In this document: piece after piece, positions 1-9,335 of the stretch
Position numbering within the stretch: position 1 is the first letter of the stretch
Layout of the letters: every line of letters starts with the position of its first letter
DNA from: CAUZIB01 sp963663925
Lineage (GTDB): Bacteria > Acidobacteriota > Vicinamibacteria > Vicinamibacterales > UBA8438
Direction: 5' to 3'
DNA: 64,000 nucleotides
NCBI GenBank assembly: GCA_965237405.1
Contig: OZ250139.1
Coordinates: 4,588,001 to 4,652,000, forward strand
Translations under genes and position numbers: made by a program
The notes under the pieces: model-generated
Seen by the model: the letters and a program-made list of their open reading frames with translations, nothing else
Database searches by the model: none
What the model was told of the DNA's origin: nothing

Positions 1-282
1 TGATGTTCGCCAGAGACAGTAGACAACGGCATCGTTCCAGCTGACTCCCACCACCGGTTGATTGGCGGCAGCGAACATCGGATTACGCCAATCTCGGGGA
101 AGTTCACGACCGGTGGCGGCGAGGAACGGCGCGTAATCAGCGCGCGTAATCGGGCAGATCGCCATTTCGAAGGGCGTGACCCAAACGCGATGGACGGGTC
201 GTTCGTCGGCTTGACCTTCGTCGCTACCCATCGTGAACCAGCCCCCAGGAATCGGCAGAAACTCGGCCATCGAGTCGATCAT
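1..282 (-). CDS. Formylglycine-generating-enzyme-like (SUMF1/FGE) protein, N-terminal part
   Basis: An open frame on the minus strand starts at ATG 282 and runs off the window edge, so only the first 94 residues are visible. They read FLPIPGGWFTMGSDEG, then DERPVHRVWVTPFEM, ITRADYAPFL and QPVVGVSWNDAVVYCLW. This is the typical opening of the FGE-sulfatase fold (M-G-S, E-x-P-x-H-x-V, P-V-x-x-V-S-W-x-D-A). Family members oxidise cysteine to formylglycine in sulfatases or are paralogues with other roles (EgtB-like); the catalytic C-terminal region lies outside, so the activity cannot be assigned. The gene is divergent from the TRAP operon on the plus strand. Confidence 0.8.
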   Translation of the reverse strand, partial: MIDSMAEFLPIPGGWFTMGSDEGQADERPVHRVWVTPFEMAICPITRADYAPFLAATGRELPRDWRNPMFAAANQPVVGVSWNDAVVYCLWRTS

Positions 283-350
283 TGCACACTCTCGCGTTCC
301 AACTGTAATTCGAGTTGACTGGTATGATCGTTGAGTACCGACAACCTCTT

Positions 351-1298
351 ATGGAACCACGACGTTACCAGAGACTAGGCTTGCTAGCGCAGGTGCTTCT
401 GATAAGCGCGACCATGTTGGCGGCGGGTTGCTCGCTGAGGTCTATGGTCATTAACTCGTTCGCGGATATCCTCGCAGAAGGTGCCGATGTGTATGCGTCC
501 GACGAAGACCCGGAGTTGGTCCGCGACGCACTACCGTTCAACCTCAAGACGCTTGAGACGCTGTTGCAGTCGGCGCCGACTCACCCCGGGCTCTTGTTGT
601 CGGCATGCAGCACTTTCACCCAGTACGCGGGGGGATTCGTCCAGCCGGGTGCCGAGGTTGCTCAGTGGACGGACTTTGACTACGCCACTGCCGAAGTGGT
701 GACAAACCGATCGCGAAAGATGTACGTGCGGGCACGTGACTACTGCCTCCGCCGCGTCGAGATTGACTACCCGGGCATGACTAAACGTTTGCAGCTGGAT
801 CCAGACAAGGCGGTGCTGGTGTTCGGCCGAGAGGATGTCGAAACAATGTACTGGCTAGGTGGTTCCTGGGGTTTGGCGATTTCGCTAGGGCTTGACCAGC
901 CTTCACTCGCAGTCGATTTGCCCGTCGTGAGGGCCCTGATGGGCCGCGCCATCGAGCTCCATGAAGACTACAATCGCGGAGCGCTCCACAGCGCGTTCAT
1001 TACTCTGGAGTCTGTACCCGAATTACTGGGAGGGGACCCGGAGCGTGCCCGGTCGCACTTTCGCCGGGCAGTCGAGCTGTCGGACGGACTGGATGCGTCG
1101 CCGTATGTATCGCTTGCCACCGGTGTTTCGATGTTAACTGGCAACCGAGACGAGTTCGAGTCATTGCTCGAAAGCGCTCTGGCAATCGATCCTGATGAAG
1201 ATGAGAGCATGCGGCTCTTCAATACCGTGTCGCAGCGCCGCGCGCGTTTCTTGCTCGATCACATCAACGAATTATTCGACCCGCCTTTGGAACCCTAA
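351..1298 (+). CDS. TRAP transporter TatT component family lipoprotein
   Basis: The product has about 315 residues. The N-terminus is a lipoprotein signal: a short basic stretch, a hydrophobic core and the lipobox L-A-A-G-C with Cys27. The body is helical with TPR-like pairs, as in TatT, the periplasmic T component that forms a trimeric partner of some TRAP substrate-binding proteins. The genes directly downstream (DctP, then fused DctQM) confirm the context. In-frame starts upstream (TTG 315, ATG 324) exist; ATG 351 is chosen because it places the basic residues immediately before the hydrophobic core. It is the first gene of the TRAP operon. Ligand unknown. Confidence 0.75.
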   Translation: MEPRRYQRLGLLAQVLLISATMLAAGCSLRSMVINSFADILAEGADVYASDEDPELVRDALPFNLKTLETLLQSAPTHPGLLLSACSTFTQYAGGFVQPGAEVAQWTDFDYATAEVVTNRSRKMYVRARDYCLRRVEIDYPGMTKRLQLDPDKAVLVFGREDVETMYWLGGSWGLAISLGLDQPSLAVDLPVVRALMGRAIELHEDYNRGALHSAFITLESVPELLGGDPERARSHFRRAVELSDGLDASPYVSLATGVSMLTGNRDEFESLLESALAIDPDEDESMRLFNTVSQRRARFLLDHINELFDPPLEP

Positions 1299-1328
1299 CA
1301 GAGTGGCGTTATGAAAAGTCGAGGTTAG

Positions 1329-2318
1329 ATGATGAGATCGCTACGCCTAGCCGTACTCGTCATACTCGTCGTCACGCCGGTCATACTTCTGGCGCAGCGA
1401 CCGATTTCGTTCGGGTCGATCGCGCCCGCTAATTCGTTGTGGGACCGCACCCTTAAGAGAATGGCGACCGAAGTGCAGAAGGCGACCGATCGGCGCGTCA
1501 GGTTCCGCGTTGCGGCTGGCTCTCAGGGCGACGAGGCCGCGATCGTCAGGAGGCTCAAGATCGGGACGACCCAGGCCGCCGCGCTTACCCAGATCGGTCT
1601 TGAGGAGTTTGATGCGGCATTTGGCGTGCTGGCGATGCCGTTCTTCTTCGAATCGGATGCCGAGGCCAGGCATGTTCTCGACACGCTCCGGCCCCGGTTC
1701 ACGCGTGCGCTCGGCGAACAAGACCTCGTGCTGATCAACTGGGGACACAGTGGATGGGCGCACTTGTTTTCGGTCGAGACGATTAGCACGCTCGACGACC
1801 TGAAGGCCGCGAAACTCTATACGTCGCCTGATGATCGGATTGTCCGTTGGTACAAGGAGAACGGCTTCGACCCGGTTTCGCTCGAGCTTAGCGATGTACC
1901 AATAGCATTGAACACCGGTCTCATCACGGCGTATCCGTTTCCTCCCTACGCGGCCATGCTGCTTCGGTATTACCGTCCTGCACCGCACATGCTTAATCTG
2001 CCATTGGGTCCTGTCCTCGGCGCGATCGTCATGACGACGCGCAGCTGGGAGCGACTAAGTGAGGCCGACCGAAATGCCATCTTGTCGATCGGCAAGCGCG
2101 TGGAAGATCAGCTGTTCCGAGATGTTCCGCGTCAAGATGCCGCGGCAATCGAAGAGATGAAGAAGCGCGGTCTCACGGTTACCGAGCTCAGCGCTGAGGC
2201 GCTACGTGAATTTCGTCGTGCCGCCGATCTAATGAATACCTCTATGCGCGGACCGATCGTGCCTGCTGAGGTCTACGATGAGGCCGTTCGCGCTCGTGAC
2301 GCGTACCGTCGCCGTTAG
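1329..2318 (+). CDS. dctP: TRAP transporter substrate-binding protein (DctP family)
   Basis: 329 residues with a hydrophobic signal peptide (residues 1-22, ending near LLAQ), so the product should be periplasmic. The body shows the DctP/PF03480 pattern: G-S-Q-G-D-E near 45, repeated helix-strand units, a central L-D-D-L-K-G-like segment (TLDDLKAAKLYTS) and SWERLSEADRNAI toward the end. It captures an unidentified ligand, classically a carboxylate, for the membrane subunits encoded next. An SD-like GAGGT lies a few bases before ATG 1329. It is 30 nt downstream of the TatT gene, consistent with one operon. Confidence 0.85.
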   Translation: MMRSLRLAVLVILVVTPVILLAQRPISFGSIAPANSLWDRTLKRMATEVQKATDRRVRFRVAAGSQGDEAAIVRRLKIGTTQAAALTQIGLEEFDAAFGVLAMPFFFESDAEARHVLDTLRPRFTRALGEQDLVLINWGHSGWAHLFSVETISTLDDLKAAKLYTSPDDRIVRWYKENGFDPVSLELSDVPIALNTGLITAYPFPPYAAMLLRYYRPAPHMLNLPLGPVLGAIVMTTRSWERLSEADRNAILSIGKRVEDQLFRDVPRQDAAAIEEMKKRGLTVTELSAEALREFRRAADLMNTSMRGPIVPAEVYDEAVRARDAYRRR

Positions 2319-2397
2319 TGTTCCAGGTGCGACATATAGAGAATGACAGGATGTTCCGCGTACAGGCTGCTGCATCTCAGTCAATTACACCACAAGG

Positions 2398-4242
2398 ATG
2401 ACCTCAGCCTCTGAGGGTACGTCCCCTGGCCCGGGTCGCCGTATGCTCACCGCGTTTCACACGGTGGAGGATTCCCTCGCCATCGCTGCGCTCGCGATCA
2501 TGGTCATCTTGCCTCTGTCCGAGATCGCACTACGCCCGCTGCTGGTCGGCGGCATTCCAGGTGCGATTCCGTTCGTCCAGTACTTGACCTTATGGGTGGG
2601 TTTCCTCGGCGCCATGCTCGCCGCCCGTGAGGGTCGACTAGTTGCTTTGGCAACCGCCACGTTTGTGCCCAAGGGTTGGCTCAGCAGCGTGGCCGCCACG
2701 TTTTCGGCGCTTGTCGGAGCGATGGTTTGCACGACCCTTGCCCGTGGATCGATCGACATCATCGCGGTGGAACGTGAGCTCGAGTCGGAGATCGCTCTGG
2801 GTGTGCCGACCTGGACTGCCCAGCTTGTTCTCCCTCTGGCATTTGCGGTCATCGCGGCACGACTGGTATGGCGGGCGGGAGGCTGGACTGCTCGTTTAGT
2901 TGCTGCGATTGGAGTTGCTGCTGGTTTTTGGCTGAGCACGTCCTACGAAGTGCTTGACGGGACGCCGTCGTGGCCGTGGGTGGTCGTGGTCGTGGTTGCG
3001 GCTCTTGCCGGCGCGCCGATCTTCACCGTTTTGGGTGGGGCCGCTGTCTTCCTGTACATGACCATCTTCTTTCCACCCGCGCAGGTGGTCTTGTACGCGT
3101 ACGAGCGGTTGATCGATCCAACGCTTCCCGCCATTCCGCTTTTCACGTTGACCGGTTTTATCCTGGCGCAGGGGCAATCGACTGAGCGGCTGTTTGGGTT
3201 CTTTCGTGCCGTCGTAGGATGGGTCCCCGGGGGTACAGCCGTCGTGTGCGTGGTTGTGTGCGCGTTCTTCACGGTCTTCTCGGGTGCCTCGGGTGTAACG
3301 ATTCTCGCGCTGGGAGGGTTACTCCTGCCAGCGTTACTCAAGGACGGCTACCGCGACCGGTTTGCCGTCGGCATCCTGACCGCTTCTGGGTCGATCGGGT
3401 TGCTCCTCCCACCAGCGCTCCCGCTCATCGTGTACGCCATCGTGGCCGAGGTATCTCCAGAGGATCTCTTTATTGGTGGATTCGTTCCTGGAGTCCTTCT
3501 TATCGGTCTCATGGCGGCGTGGGCCGTACGAGAGGGTATGGTGACGGGCGCAGGGCGCCGCCGGTTTGTGTTATCGGAAGTGTGGCCCGCAATGTGGATG
3601 GCCAAGTGGGAGCTCGTGCTTCCGCTGGTGGTGCTGGGAGCGTATCTAACTGGGACGGCTACGCTGGTCGAGACCTCCGCCCTGGCCGCGCTCTACGCAG
3701 CCGTCGTTACAGGTCTGGTGCATCGCGACTTTGCGTTGGCCCGAGGATTTCGACAGGCCTTTCGCGAGTGTGTCGTCTTGGTCGGTGGTGTGCTGATCAT
3801 TATTGCTGTAGCGCAGGGCTTCACGCAATACACATTCGACGCGGACATTCCGTTCAGGCTTCTCGAGTGGATCCAGTCGCAGATCGAATCACCGCTGTTG
3901 TTCTTACTGGTATTGAATGGCTTCTTGCTGATCGTTGGGTGTGTCATGGACATCTTTTCGGCGATCGTCGTCGTGGTTCCCCTAATTACCGCCATCGGCA
4001 CCGCCTATGGTATTCACCCGGTCCATCTCGGGATCATTTTCGTGGCAAACCTTGAGTTGGGATACATGACGCCACCGGTCGGCTTGAACCTGTTCTTTGC
4101 TTCCTATCGATTCGAGCGCCCGTTGCTTCAGGTGTATCGGGCCGCGGTACCACTACTCGTTATTCTGGCGTTTGGCGTGATTTTGATCACTTATGTACCA
4201 TGGCTATCGCTTGGCCTCCTCGAATGGTTGGGTCGTACGTAG
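2398..4242 (+). CDS. dctM: TRAP transporter fused permease (DctQ-DctM)
   Basis: 614 residues, strongly hydrophobic throughout. The first about 190 residues have the four-helix layout of the small DctQ subunit (FVQYLTLWVGFLGAMLAAREG). The remainder is the large DctM transporter domain with its characteristic glycine-rich helices (FSGASGVTILALGGLLLP, GSIGLLLPPALPLIVYA, LELGYMTPPVGLNLF). Fusion of Q and M is known in part of the TRAP family. It drives Na+ or H+-coupled uptake of the ligand bound by the preceding DctP. The start at ATG 2398 follows AAGG without ideal spacing; ATG 2443 is an alternative. Confidence 0.88.
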   Translation: MTSASEGTSPGPGRRMLTAFHTVEDSLAIAALAIMVILPLSEIALRPLLVGGIPGAIPFVQYLTLWVGFLGAMLAAREGRLVALATATFVPKGWLSSVAATFSALVGAMVCTTLARGSIDIIAVERELESEIALGVPTWTAQLVLPLAFAVIAARLVWRAGGWTARLVAAIGVAAGFWLSTSYEVLDGTPSWPWVVVVVVAALAGAPIFTVLGGAAVFLYMTIFFPPAQVVLYAYERLIDPTLPAIPLFTLTGFILAQGQSTERLFGFFRAVVGWVPGGTAVVCVVVCAFFTVFSGASGVTILALGGLLLPALLKDGYRDRFAVGILTASGSIGLLLPPALPLIVYAIVAEVSPEDLFIGGFVPGVLLIGLMAAWAVREGMVTGAGRRRFVLSEVWPAMWMAKWELVLPLVVLGAYLTGTATLVETSALAALYAAVVTGLVHRDFALARGFRQAFRECVVLVGGVLIIIAVAQGFTQYTFDADIPFRLLEWIQSQIESPLLFLLVLNGFLLIVGCVMDIFSAIVVVVPLITAIGTAYGIHPVHLGIIFVANLELGYMTPPVGLNLFFASYRFERPLLQVYRAAVPLLVILAFGVILITYVPWLSLGLLEWLGRT

Positions 4243-4308
4243 AGTCGAGGCATGAGGTTGTCGACCGCGCTGATGATATCCAACGAGAGACGAATGCGGG
4301 AGGAAACT

Positions 4309-5391
4309 GTGTCGATACATCGCAGCTACCGGTTTAGTGTCCTCGTTCTGATGGCCTCCAGTGCACTGGCCTGTGGGGGATCCAGCGAGGATGCAACGTC
4401 TGAAATCGCGGAGACCTCGGCCGTCGATATGAATACCCGAGAACCACATCTCGCTAATGTTACGCAACTGACATTCGGCGGCGAGAATGCTGAGGCTTAC
4501 TTTTCTGCGGATGGGTTGCAGTTGATCTTTCAGTCGACTCGCGAGGGTGTTCCGTGCGACCAGATTTTTCGAATGGGACTGGATGGTTCCGACCTACGTA
4601 TGGTATCGACGGGTGACGGCCGGACGACCTGTGGGTATTTCTATCCCGACGGGGAGTCGATTATCTACGCCTCCACTCATCTCGAAAGCACCGACTGTCC
4701 GCCGCCGCCGAGTTTCGAGATGGGCTACGTCTGGGCCATTTACGACAGCTATGACATCTATCGTGCTTCGGCTGACGGAACTAGGCTGGAGCAACTGACC
4801 GACACGCCAGGTTACGATGCCGAAGCGACGGTCGGGCTGGATGGTCGAGTGGTCTTCACCAGTGTTCGCGACGGTGACATGGAGATCTACTCGATGAATG
4901 GAGACGGTTCTGATCTCCGACGCCTGACGAACCGTCAGGGACCCGATGGCGGGCCGTTCTTCTCACCCGATGGTTCGAAGATCGTGTTCCGGGGACGTGA
5001 GATTCCAGACGGTCCAGAGTTCGACGACTATAAGCGATTGCTTAACCAAGGACTATGGCGTCCAACCGAGCTCGAGATTTTTGTGATGAACGCCGACGGC
5101 AGCGACCTGCGTCAGGTTACCGACTTTGGAGCTGCGAGCTTCGCGCCATTCTGGCACCCTGACGGGGGCCGCATTATCTTTTCGTCGAATCTCCACGATG
5201 TGGGTGGGCGAAACTTCGATCTCTTCTTTATCAACCAGAATGGGAGTGGACTTGAGCAGGTTACCTTCAATGACACCTTTGATGGTTTTCCCATGTTTTC
5301 TCCTGACGGCGTACATTTAGTGTTCGCATCGAATCGAAATGCCGCATCAGAGGGGGAAACCAACGTCTTTATTGCCGAGTGGGTGAATTGA
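4309..5391 (+). CDS. TolB-like beta-propeller lipoprotein (WD40/PD40 repeats)
   Basis: The product has about 360 residues. The chosen start is GTG 4309, because GGGAGGAA lies immediately upstream with 5-nt spacing and the resulting N-terminus is a compact lipoprotein signal (lipobox A-L-A-C, Cys22). Upstream in-frame ATGs (4252, 4273, 4294) lack such a site. At least five PD40 repeats follow, with the motifs ADGLQLIFQST, DGESIIYAST, MNGDGSDLRRLT, PDGSKIVF, HPDGGRIIFSSN and SPDGVHLVFASN. Such TolB-type propellers are outer-membrane-side binding scaffolds; the partner is unknown. It follows the TRAP permease gene by about 66 nt and may be co-transcribed. Confidence 0.75.
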   Translation: MSIHRSYRFSVLVLMASSALACGGSSEDATSEIAETSAVDMNTREPHLANVTQLTFGGENAEAYFSADGLQLIFQSTREGVPCDQIFRMGLDGSDLRMVSTGDGRTTCGYFYPDGESIIYASTHLESTDCPPPPSFEMGYVWAIYDSYDIYRASADGTRLEQLTDTPGYDAEATVGLDGRVVFTSVRDGDMEIYSMNGDGSDLRRLTNRQGPDGGPFFSPDGSKIVFRGREIPDGPEFDDYKRLLNQGLWRPTELEIFVMNADGSDLRQVTDFGAASFAPFWHPDGGRIIFSSNLHDVGGRNFDLFFINQNGSGLEQVTFNDTFDGFPMFSPDGVHLVFASNRNAASEGETNVFIAEWVN

Positions 5392-5436
5392 GAACATCAA
5401 GTATTTCACTCTTGGGACACTCGACTAGTCTCCACG

Positions 5437-5799
5437 CTACTCGCATAGCAGGCTCTGAATCATGAAGCCCGCGTTGGCAGGGTATTCTGCCAAGTGCCGC
5501 ATGAGATAGAGAAGCTACTTTTTCCCAAACGGCACGTGGATTCGGGGGCGATATCCGCGGTCACGCAGTAACGCCTGGATGTTGAGTCGGCCCCTATACG
5601 GCGAAAGTCAAATCCGTCCGTCATGGCCGATACCACGGTCACGCGCGAGCTTACGTGTTGTGCCAAGAACTTCCCTGACCGTCTCGCTACCGATAAATCG
5701 TTGGGCCAAGCTGTGAGGACCGCGCATCCTGCACTTTGGACCGTCCTTCTTTAGCGGGAGGCTATTGGCGAACCGCAAGAACAACGCACGGGAGAGCAC
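5437..5799 (-). pseudogene. Proline dehydrogenase remnant (both ends kept, middle deleted)
   Basis: One minus-strand frame carries a PRODH-like beginning (VLSRALFLRFANSLPLKKD, then LAQRFIGSETVREVLGTTRK) and, after an in-frame TGA, a PRODH-like ending (RLNIQALLRDRGYRPRIHV, PFGKK, stop, LLYLMRHLAEYPANAGF). In intact enzymes roughly 200 residues of FAD-binding barrel separate these parts. Here they are joined directly and the frame has two stops, one where a Trp is expected (TAG). The remnant lies just after the acyltransferase gene, in the same direction. Recognition rests on memory of the family pattern, not on a search. Confidence 0.6.
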
Positions 5800-5821
5800 T
5801 TCGACGATTCGTGTTGGGCAA

Positions 5822-6958
5822 TTAGTGGGTGAAGATGGATTGACCTCGGTCCTTGAGGAAATGCTCGATTGTGCGTGCGTAGTAGCGTAAGACTCCGCGC
5901 TCACGTACGCGATAGCGGTCTCCGTCAACGACGAGGATGCCGCGAGCAACCATCGGATCAGTCGCGGCATCCAAGGCTGCCTTCGGGGTCTTAGCGTCGA
6001 TCCGAGCCCCGGCCAGGTGGAGAATATCGATCAACTGAGCGATCCGGTCTTCCAGTTCGCTGCGTGTAATTGAGGGTCGCATTGCCGCGGCCACAAGCGC
6101 AGTGGGAAGCACCGTGTAGAGCTTGCCGATATCGTCGCGAAGACGTCGTTTGAGCTGAACCATTGACCGGCGGCCGTCCGGATCGTAGTCGGCTAGCTGG
6201 ATCGGTGTGCCGAATGTGACGATGGCACGACTCGAATAGCCAACGGCGTACCGGATCATCTCAGCTGCCTCTCGAGCGAACGGACGCTGCTGCCGCTTGA
6301 CCCGCTGCCGAGCCAGCACGAAATCCTCTAGAACCAGGTCGTAGGCGATGGCTACCGGAATGACAACAACGTCCGATCGGCGAGCCTGGACGGCGGCGTG
6401 GAGGAGACCGGTCTTGAACGGCTTGAGTTCACCGCTGTAGCTGCGACCTCCCTCAAGGTAGAGGAACAGGTCGTGACGCTGAAGACTCTCGGCGACATAA
6501 GCCTTTACCGTGGCTAGGTACACCGGATCTTTCATTTCCCTCCGGATCGGGATTGCGCCCGTCACGTGGCGCTGAATCAGGCCCAAGGCTCCGCCGAACA
6601 AATTGATCCCGGCGGCGATCACTGGAGGTCGGATGTTGTTGTCATCGAGCACCAGAGGCTGAACGAGGTAATCGGTGTGACTCTTGTGATTGGAGACATA
6701 GATTACCCGGCCTTTGCGAGTTGCAGTCTGGGCTATTTCGACGTGAGCCTGCTGGCGGTCGATCTTTCGAAGCAGTGGATAAAGGGGATGTTGCAGCGCG
6801 CGATACATCCGGTATCGCTGAGTCGTGCGGAGCTCCTCGAGATAAGAGAAGATCCGTTGCTGGGTCTCAAGTGGGCTCTTGCCGTCTCCACCTTTGAGGT
6901 ATCGAACGACCTCCTCACGATTGAGCACCGCTTCTGTGATCTCATTCCGCGGCAGCAC
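5822..6958 (-). CDS. plsB: PlsB-like glycerol-3-phosphate/1-acyl acyltransferase
   Basis: About 378 residues from GTG 6958. All four glycerolipid acyltransferase blocks are present: NHKSHTDYL (the HX4D catalytic pair), GAIPIRR, LYLEGGRSYSGE and VVIPVAI. The arrangement and the tail resembling a PlsB C-terminus match membrane-associated PlsB relatives, although E. coli PlsB is more than twice as long. Role: first or second acylation in phospholipid synthesis. The start is chosen because TATAGT lies 6 nt before GTG 6958 with no SD (leaderless layout); an in-frame TTG at 7018 would be the longest form. Its activity (PlsB versus PlsC type) is not certain. Confidence 0.8.
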   Translation of the reverse strand: MLPRNEITEAVLNREEVVRYLKGGDGKSPLETQQRIFSYLEELRTTQRYRMYRALQHPLYPLLRKIDRQQAHVEIAQTATRKGRVIYVSNHKSHTDYLVQPLVLDDNNIRPPVIAAGINLFGGALGLIQRHVTGAIPIRREMKDPVYLATVKAYVAESLQRHDLFLYLEGGRSYSGELKPFKTGLLHAAVQARRSDVVVIPVAIAYDLVLEDFVLARQRVKRQQRPFAREAAEMIRYAVGYSSRAIVTFGTPIQLADYDPDGRRSMVQLKRRLRDDIGKLYTVLPTALVAAAMRPSITRSELEDRIAQLIDILHLAGARIDAKTPKAALDAATDPMVARGILVVDGDRYRVRERGVLRYYARTIEHFLKDRGQSIFTH

Positions 6959-6964
6959 GTCCCG

Positions 6965-6970
6965 ACTATA
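6965..6970 (-). promoter_or_regulatory. -10 box TATAGT, leaderless layout before plsB
   Basis: TATAGT on the minus strand lies 6 nt upstream of GTG 6958. No Shine-Dalgarno is visible between them, so transcription would start at or next to the start codon. Confidence 0.5.
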
Positions 6971-7067
6971 GCACGGGGCCTGAGACTCAATGGTGTGTCT
7001 TGGCGCGAGACTCGGCAACTCAGACTAGTGGCTGTATCGGCTGAATCAAGACCGCCGGCCGGTCGGA

Positions 7068-7244
7068 TTATCCCAGCTGGCTGCGTTGTTCTTCGGTCGA
7101 CTCGACTGGCGAGGGATGCATGACGTCTTGAGACGGAGGCGCGAGCGTTGCTCGGTTCTCTCGTACCGCTAGGTATGTTTCTGTCGCAGCACCGAGAACC
7201 ACCAGCGACACGACTACGACCACGGCTACCGATTTTACCATCAT
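7068..7244 (-). CDS. Small single-span membrane or secreted protein (58 aa), hypothetical
   Basis: An ORF of 58 codons starts at ATG 7244, preceded by AGGTAGGAA at a plausible ribosome-binding distance. The first about 20 residues (MMVKSVAVVVVVSLVVLGAA) form a strong hydrophobic segment after one Lys, so the product is either anchored by one helix or secreted. The remaining 35 residues are polar and Pro/Gln/Glu rich with no recognised motif. It is oriented with the downstream acyltransferase gene. No homologue is recalled; the support is the SD, the hydrophobic N-terminus and the otherwise empty gap. Confidence 0.5.
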   Translation of the reverse strand: MMVKSVAVVVVVSLVVLGAATETYLAVRENRATLAPPSQDVMHPSPVESTEEQRSQLG

Positions 7245-7346
7245 AATGTAGGGTTCCTACCTGGACCAGACGAGAAATAGGCGTGCCAGGAAAACTGTTA
7301 AGGGCATGCTCACTTTTGTGCTATTCCTGAAATTTTATTTCGCCAT

Positions 7347-8540
7347 TTGTCCCTTTGTGAGATCCTGAGCCGAGCTGACGTGCCTATTGTTCCACCAGAG
7401 CAGCCGACTTCATTCCTTTCGCTCCTTCCTCGAATCGGGGCCGTCATCGGCCTTCTCTTCATCTTCCTGCTCGGTGTCAAGAGCCTAGGTGAAGGATTCG
7501 AGCTGATCGGCGCGGAGTGGATCGGTAGCTTCTTCGCTACGACTGAGAACCCATTCATAGGTCTGATCGTCGGACTGCTAGCAACGACCGTCATGCAGAG
7601 CTCTTCGGTCACGACGTCCATGATCGTCGGTCTCGTCGCTGCACCCGAGAATCCGCTGCCACTCGTCAACGCCGTTCCGATGATCATGGGCGCGAATATC
7701 GGCACGACGGTAACGGCAACGATCGTGTCGCTGGGACATATGGGACGTCGCGACGAGTTCGAGCGAGCCTTTCCAGTCGCGGTGTGTCACGACATGTTCA
7801 ATTATCTCGCCGTGTTGGTGCTGCTACCGCTTGAGATTTGGACCGGGTTTCTCAGGAGCACAGCGGTGTGGTTCGCCGAATCACTGAGTGGTTTTAGTGG
7901 TGTCGATTACGAGAGTCCGCTCCGTAGTGTGCTCAGCACCGCTTATGCTCCGATCGAAACATTTGCACAGACAGTCTTTGTCACGCAGGGGTTGCAAGCT
8001 ATCTTCGTTGGTATCGTGAGTGGTCTGTTCATCTTCCTGTCATTATTCTTCTTGGTACGGGTGATGCGAGCAGCTGCCCATTCAAGCGTTGAGCGAGTCG
8101 TCGGCCGCGCGCTTGAGTCGAGCGCCGTGAGTGCGCTCCTGATTGGCGTGTTCGTCACGGTGATGGTCCAGTCCAGCTCGATCACGACCTCGTTGCTGGT
8201 GCCGTTGGCTGGCGCTGGTCTACTCAGGCTCGAGCAAGCGTTTCCGGTCACGATTGGAGCAAATATTGGCACGACCGTGACGGCGCTGCTTGCAGCAATG
8301 GCGGTATCGGGTCCGAACGCGAGCGCGGGCCTGGAGATCGCCCTGGTGCACCTACTCTTCAATTTGAGCGGCCTGCTGCTGTTGTACCCGGTGAAGGTGG
8401 TTCGCAGGATTCCGTTGGTTGGCGCGCGTGCCGTCACTCAGCTGGCACTCCGTTCCCGCAAACTGACCGTTATCTGGATCGCGTTTCTCTTCTACGGGTT
8501 GCCGGCCCTGTGTATCGCCGTCAGTCGGGCGTTCGACTAA
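7347..8540 (+). CDS. Na+/phosphate cotransporter family protein (NptA/PF02690)
   Basis: 397 residues, polytopic. It contains the two inverted QSSS repeats that define the family: VMQSSSVTTSMIVGLV near residue 84 and VQSSSITTSLLVPLAG near residue 275. Each is followed by a GANIGTTVTA segment (PMIMGANIGTTVTATI, ITIGANIGTTVTALLA). It imports inorganic phosphate with sodium. Only a TTG start (7347) is available before the first membrane helix. The PhoU-like gene 18 nt downstream supports a phosphate role and probable co-transcription. Confidence 0.88.
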   Translation: MSLCEILSRADVPIVPPEQPTSFLSLLPRIGAVIGLLFIFLLGVKSLGEGFELIGAEWIGSFFATTENPFIGLIVGLLATTVMQSSSVTTSMIVGLVAAPENPLPLVNAVPMIMGANIGTTVTATIVSLGHMGRRDEFERAFPVAVCHDMFNYLAVLVLLPLEIWTGFLRSTAVWFAESLSGFSGVDYESPLRSVLSTAYAPIETFAQTVFVTQGLQAIFVGIVSGLFIFLSLFFLVRVMRAAAHSSVERVVGRALESSAVSALLIGVFVTVMVQSSSITTSLLVPLAGAGLLRLEQAFPVTIGANIGTTVTALLAAMAVSGPNASAGLEIALVHLLFNLSGLLLLYPVKVVRRIPLVGARAVTQLALRSRKLTVIWIAFLFYGLPALCIAVSRAFD

Positions 8541-8558
8541 GACAAAAGGAGTTTCGCC

Positions 8559-9257
8559 ATGCTTCGCGAATTGCTCAGCATTTTCAAAGCAAGCGACGAC
8601 CCGCTCCACGAGATGGGGCAAAACTTTTCCCGCATGCTTCAGTTAACGGACGACATGAGCATTGCGGCAGGACAGATTTTTTTCGGAGAAGAGCGGGGAG
8701 ATGTCCAACGGAAACGGATCTACGACTGGGATGCGCAGGTCAACGAACTTGAACGAACGATTCGCCGACAAGTGATTACGCATCAGGCCGTTCCTGGAAA
8801 CGAGCAAGACCTTCCGTATTCGCTCCTGCTGATGAGCCTCGTTAAGGATGTTGAGCGCTTGGGCGACTACGCGAAAAACTTGTCGGAGATCGTGGACATT
8901 AGGCCAGATCCGCTTCCTTTGGGGCATGGACTCAACGAACTCCAGGCGATTCGTGTCAGAGTCGAGCACGCGTTCAAATCGTGCGCGGCGGTATTTGTGG
9001 ATTCGCGAAAGGAAGAGGCCAGAGAGCTCATCAAACAGGGGCGCGAAACCGCACGCCGCTGCGAGCTTCTCATCGCCGAAATCGGTCGCGGCGACTACGA
9101 CGCGGCGACGACCACGGCATTGATTCTCGGTGCGCGCTACTACAAGCGGATGGGAGGTCACGTGCTGAACGTGTTGTCGAGCGTCGTCATGCCTCTCGAC
9201 CAAGTGGACTACTACGACGAGGACCAGGCATTTCCGGATCGCCAGGGGAGCGCCTAA
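8559..9257 (+). CDS. PhoU-domain phosphate regulator
   Basis: 232 residues, all-helical, with two PhoU-like halves. The first carries MAAG-like metal-site residues (DDMSIAAGQIFFGE) and YDWDAQVNELERTIRRQV; the second has SLVKDVERLGDYAKNLSE, the conserved D-x-E-R-x-x-D-x-A signature of PhoU, and ARYYKRMGGHVLNVLSSVV at the end. PhoU proteins modulate phosphate transport; when paired with Na/Pi cotransporters they are thought to gate them. AAAGGAG precedes ATG 8559 by about 8 nt. Confidence 0.85.
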   Translation: MLRELLSIFKASDDPLHEMGQNFSRMLQLTDDMSIAAGQIFFGEERGDVQRKRIYDWDAQVNELERTIRRQVITHQAVPGNEQDLPYSLLLMSLVKDVERLGDYAKNLSEIVDIRPDPLPLGHGLNELQAIRVRVEHAFKSCAAVFVDSRKEEARELIKQGRETARRCELLIAEIGRGDYDAATTTALILGARYYKRMGGHVLNVLSSVVMPLDQVDYYDEDQAFPDRQGSA

Positions 9258-9335
9258 TACGCCGACCGGACGGTGCGTCGTATCCTTCACTAGACACTTC
9301 GCGCTACCCCCTCGTACAGTAGGGCTGGGTATGGG

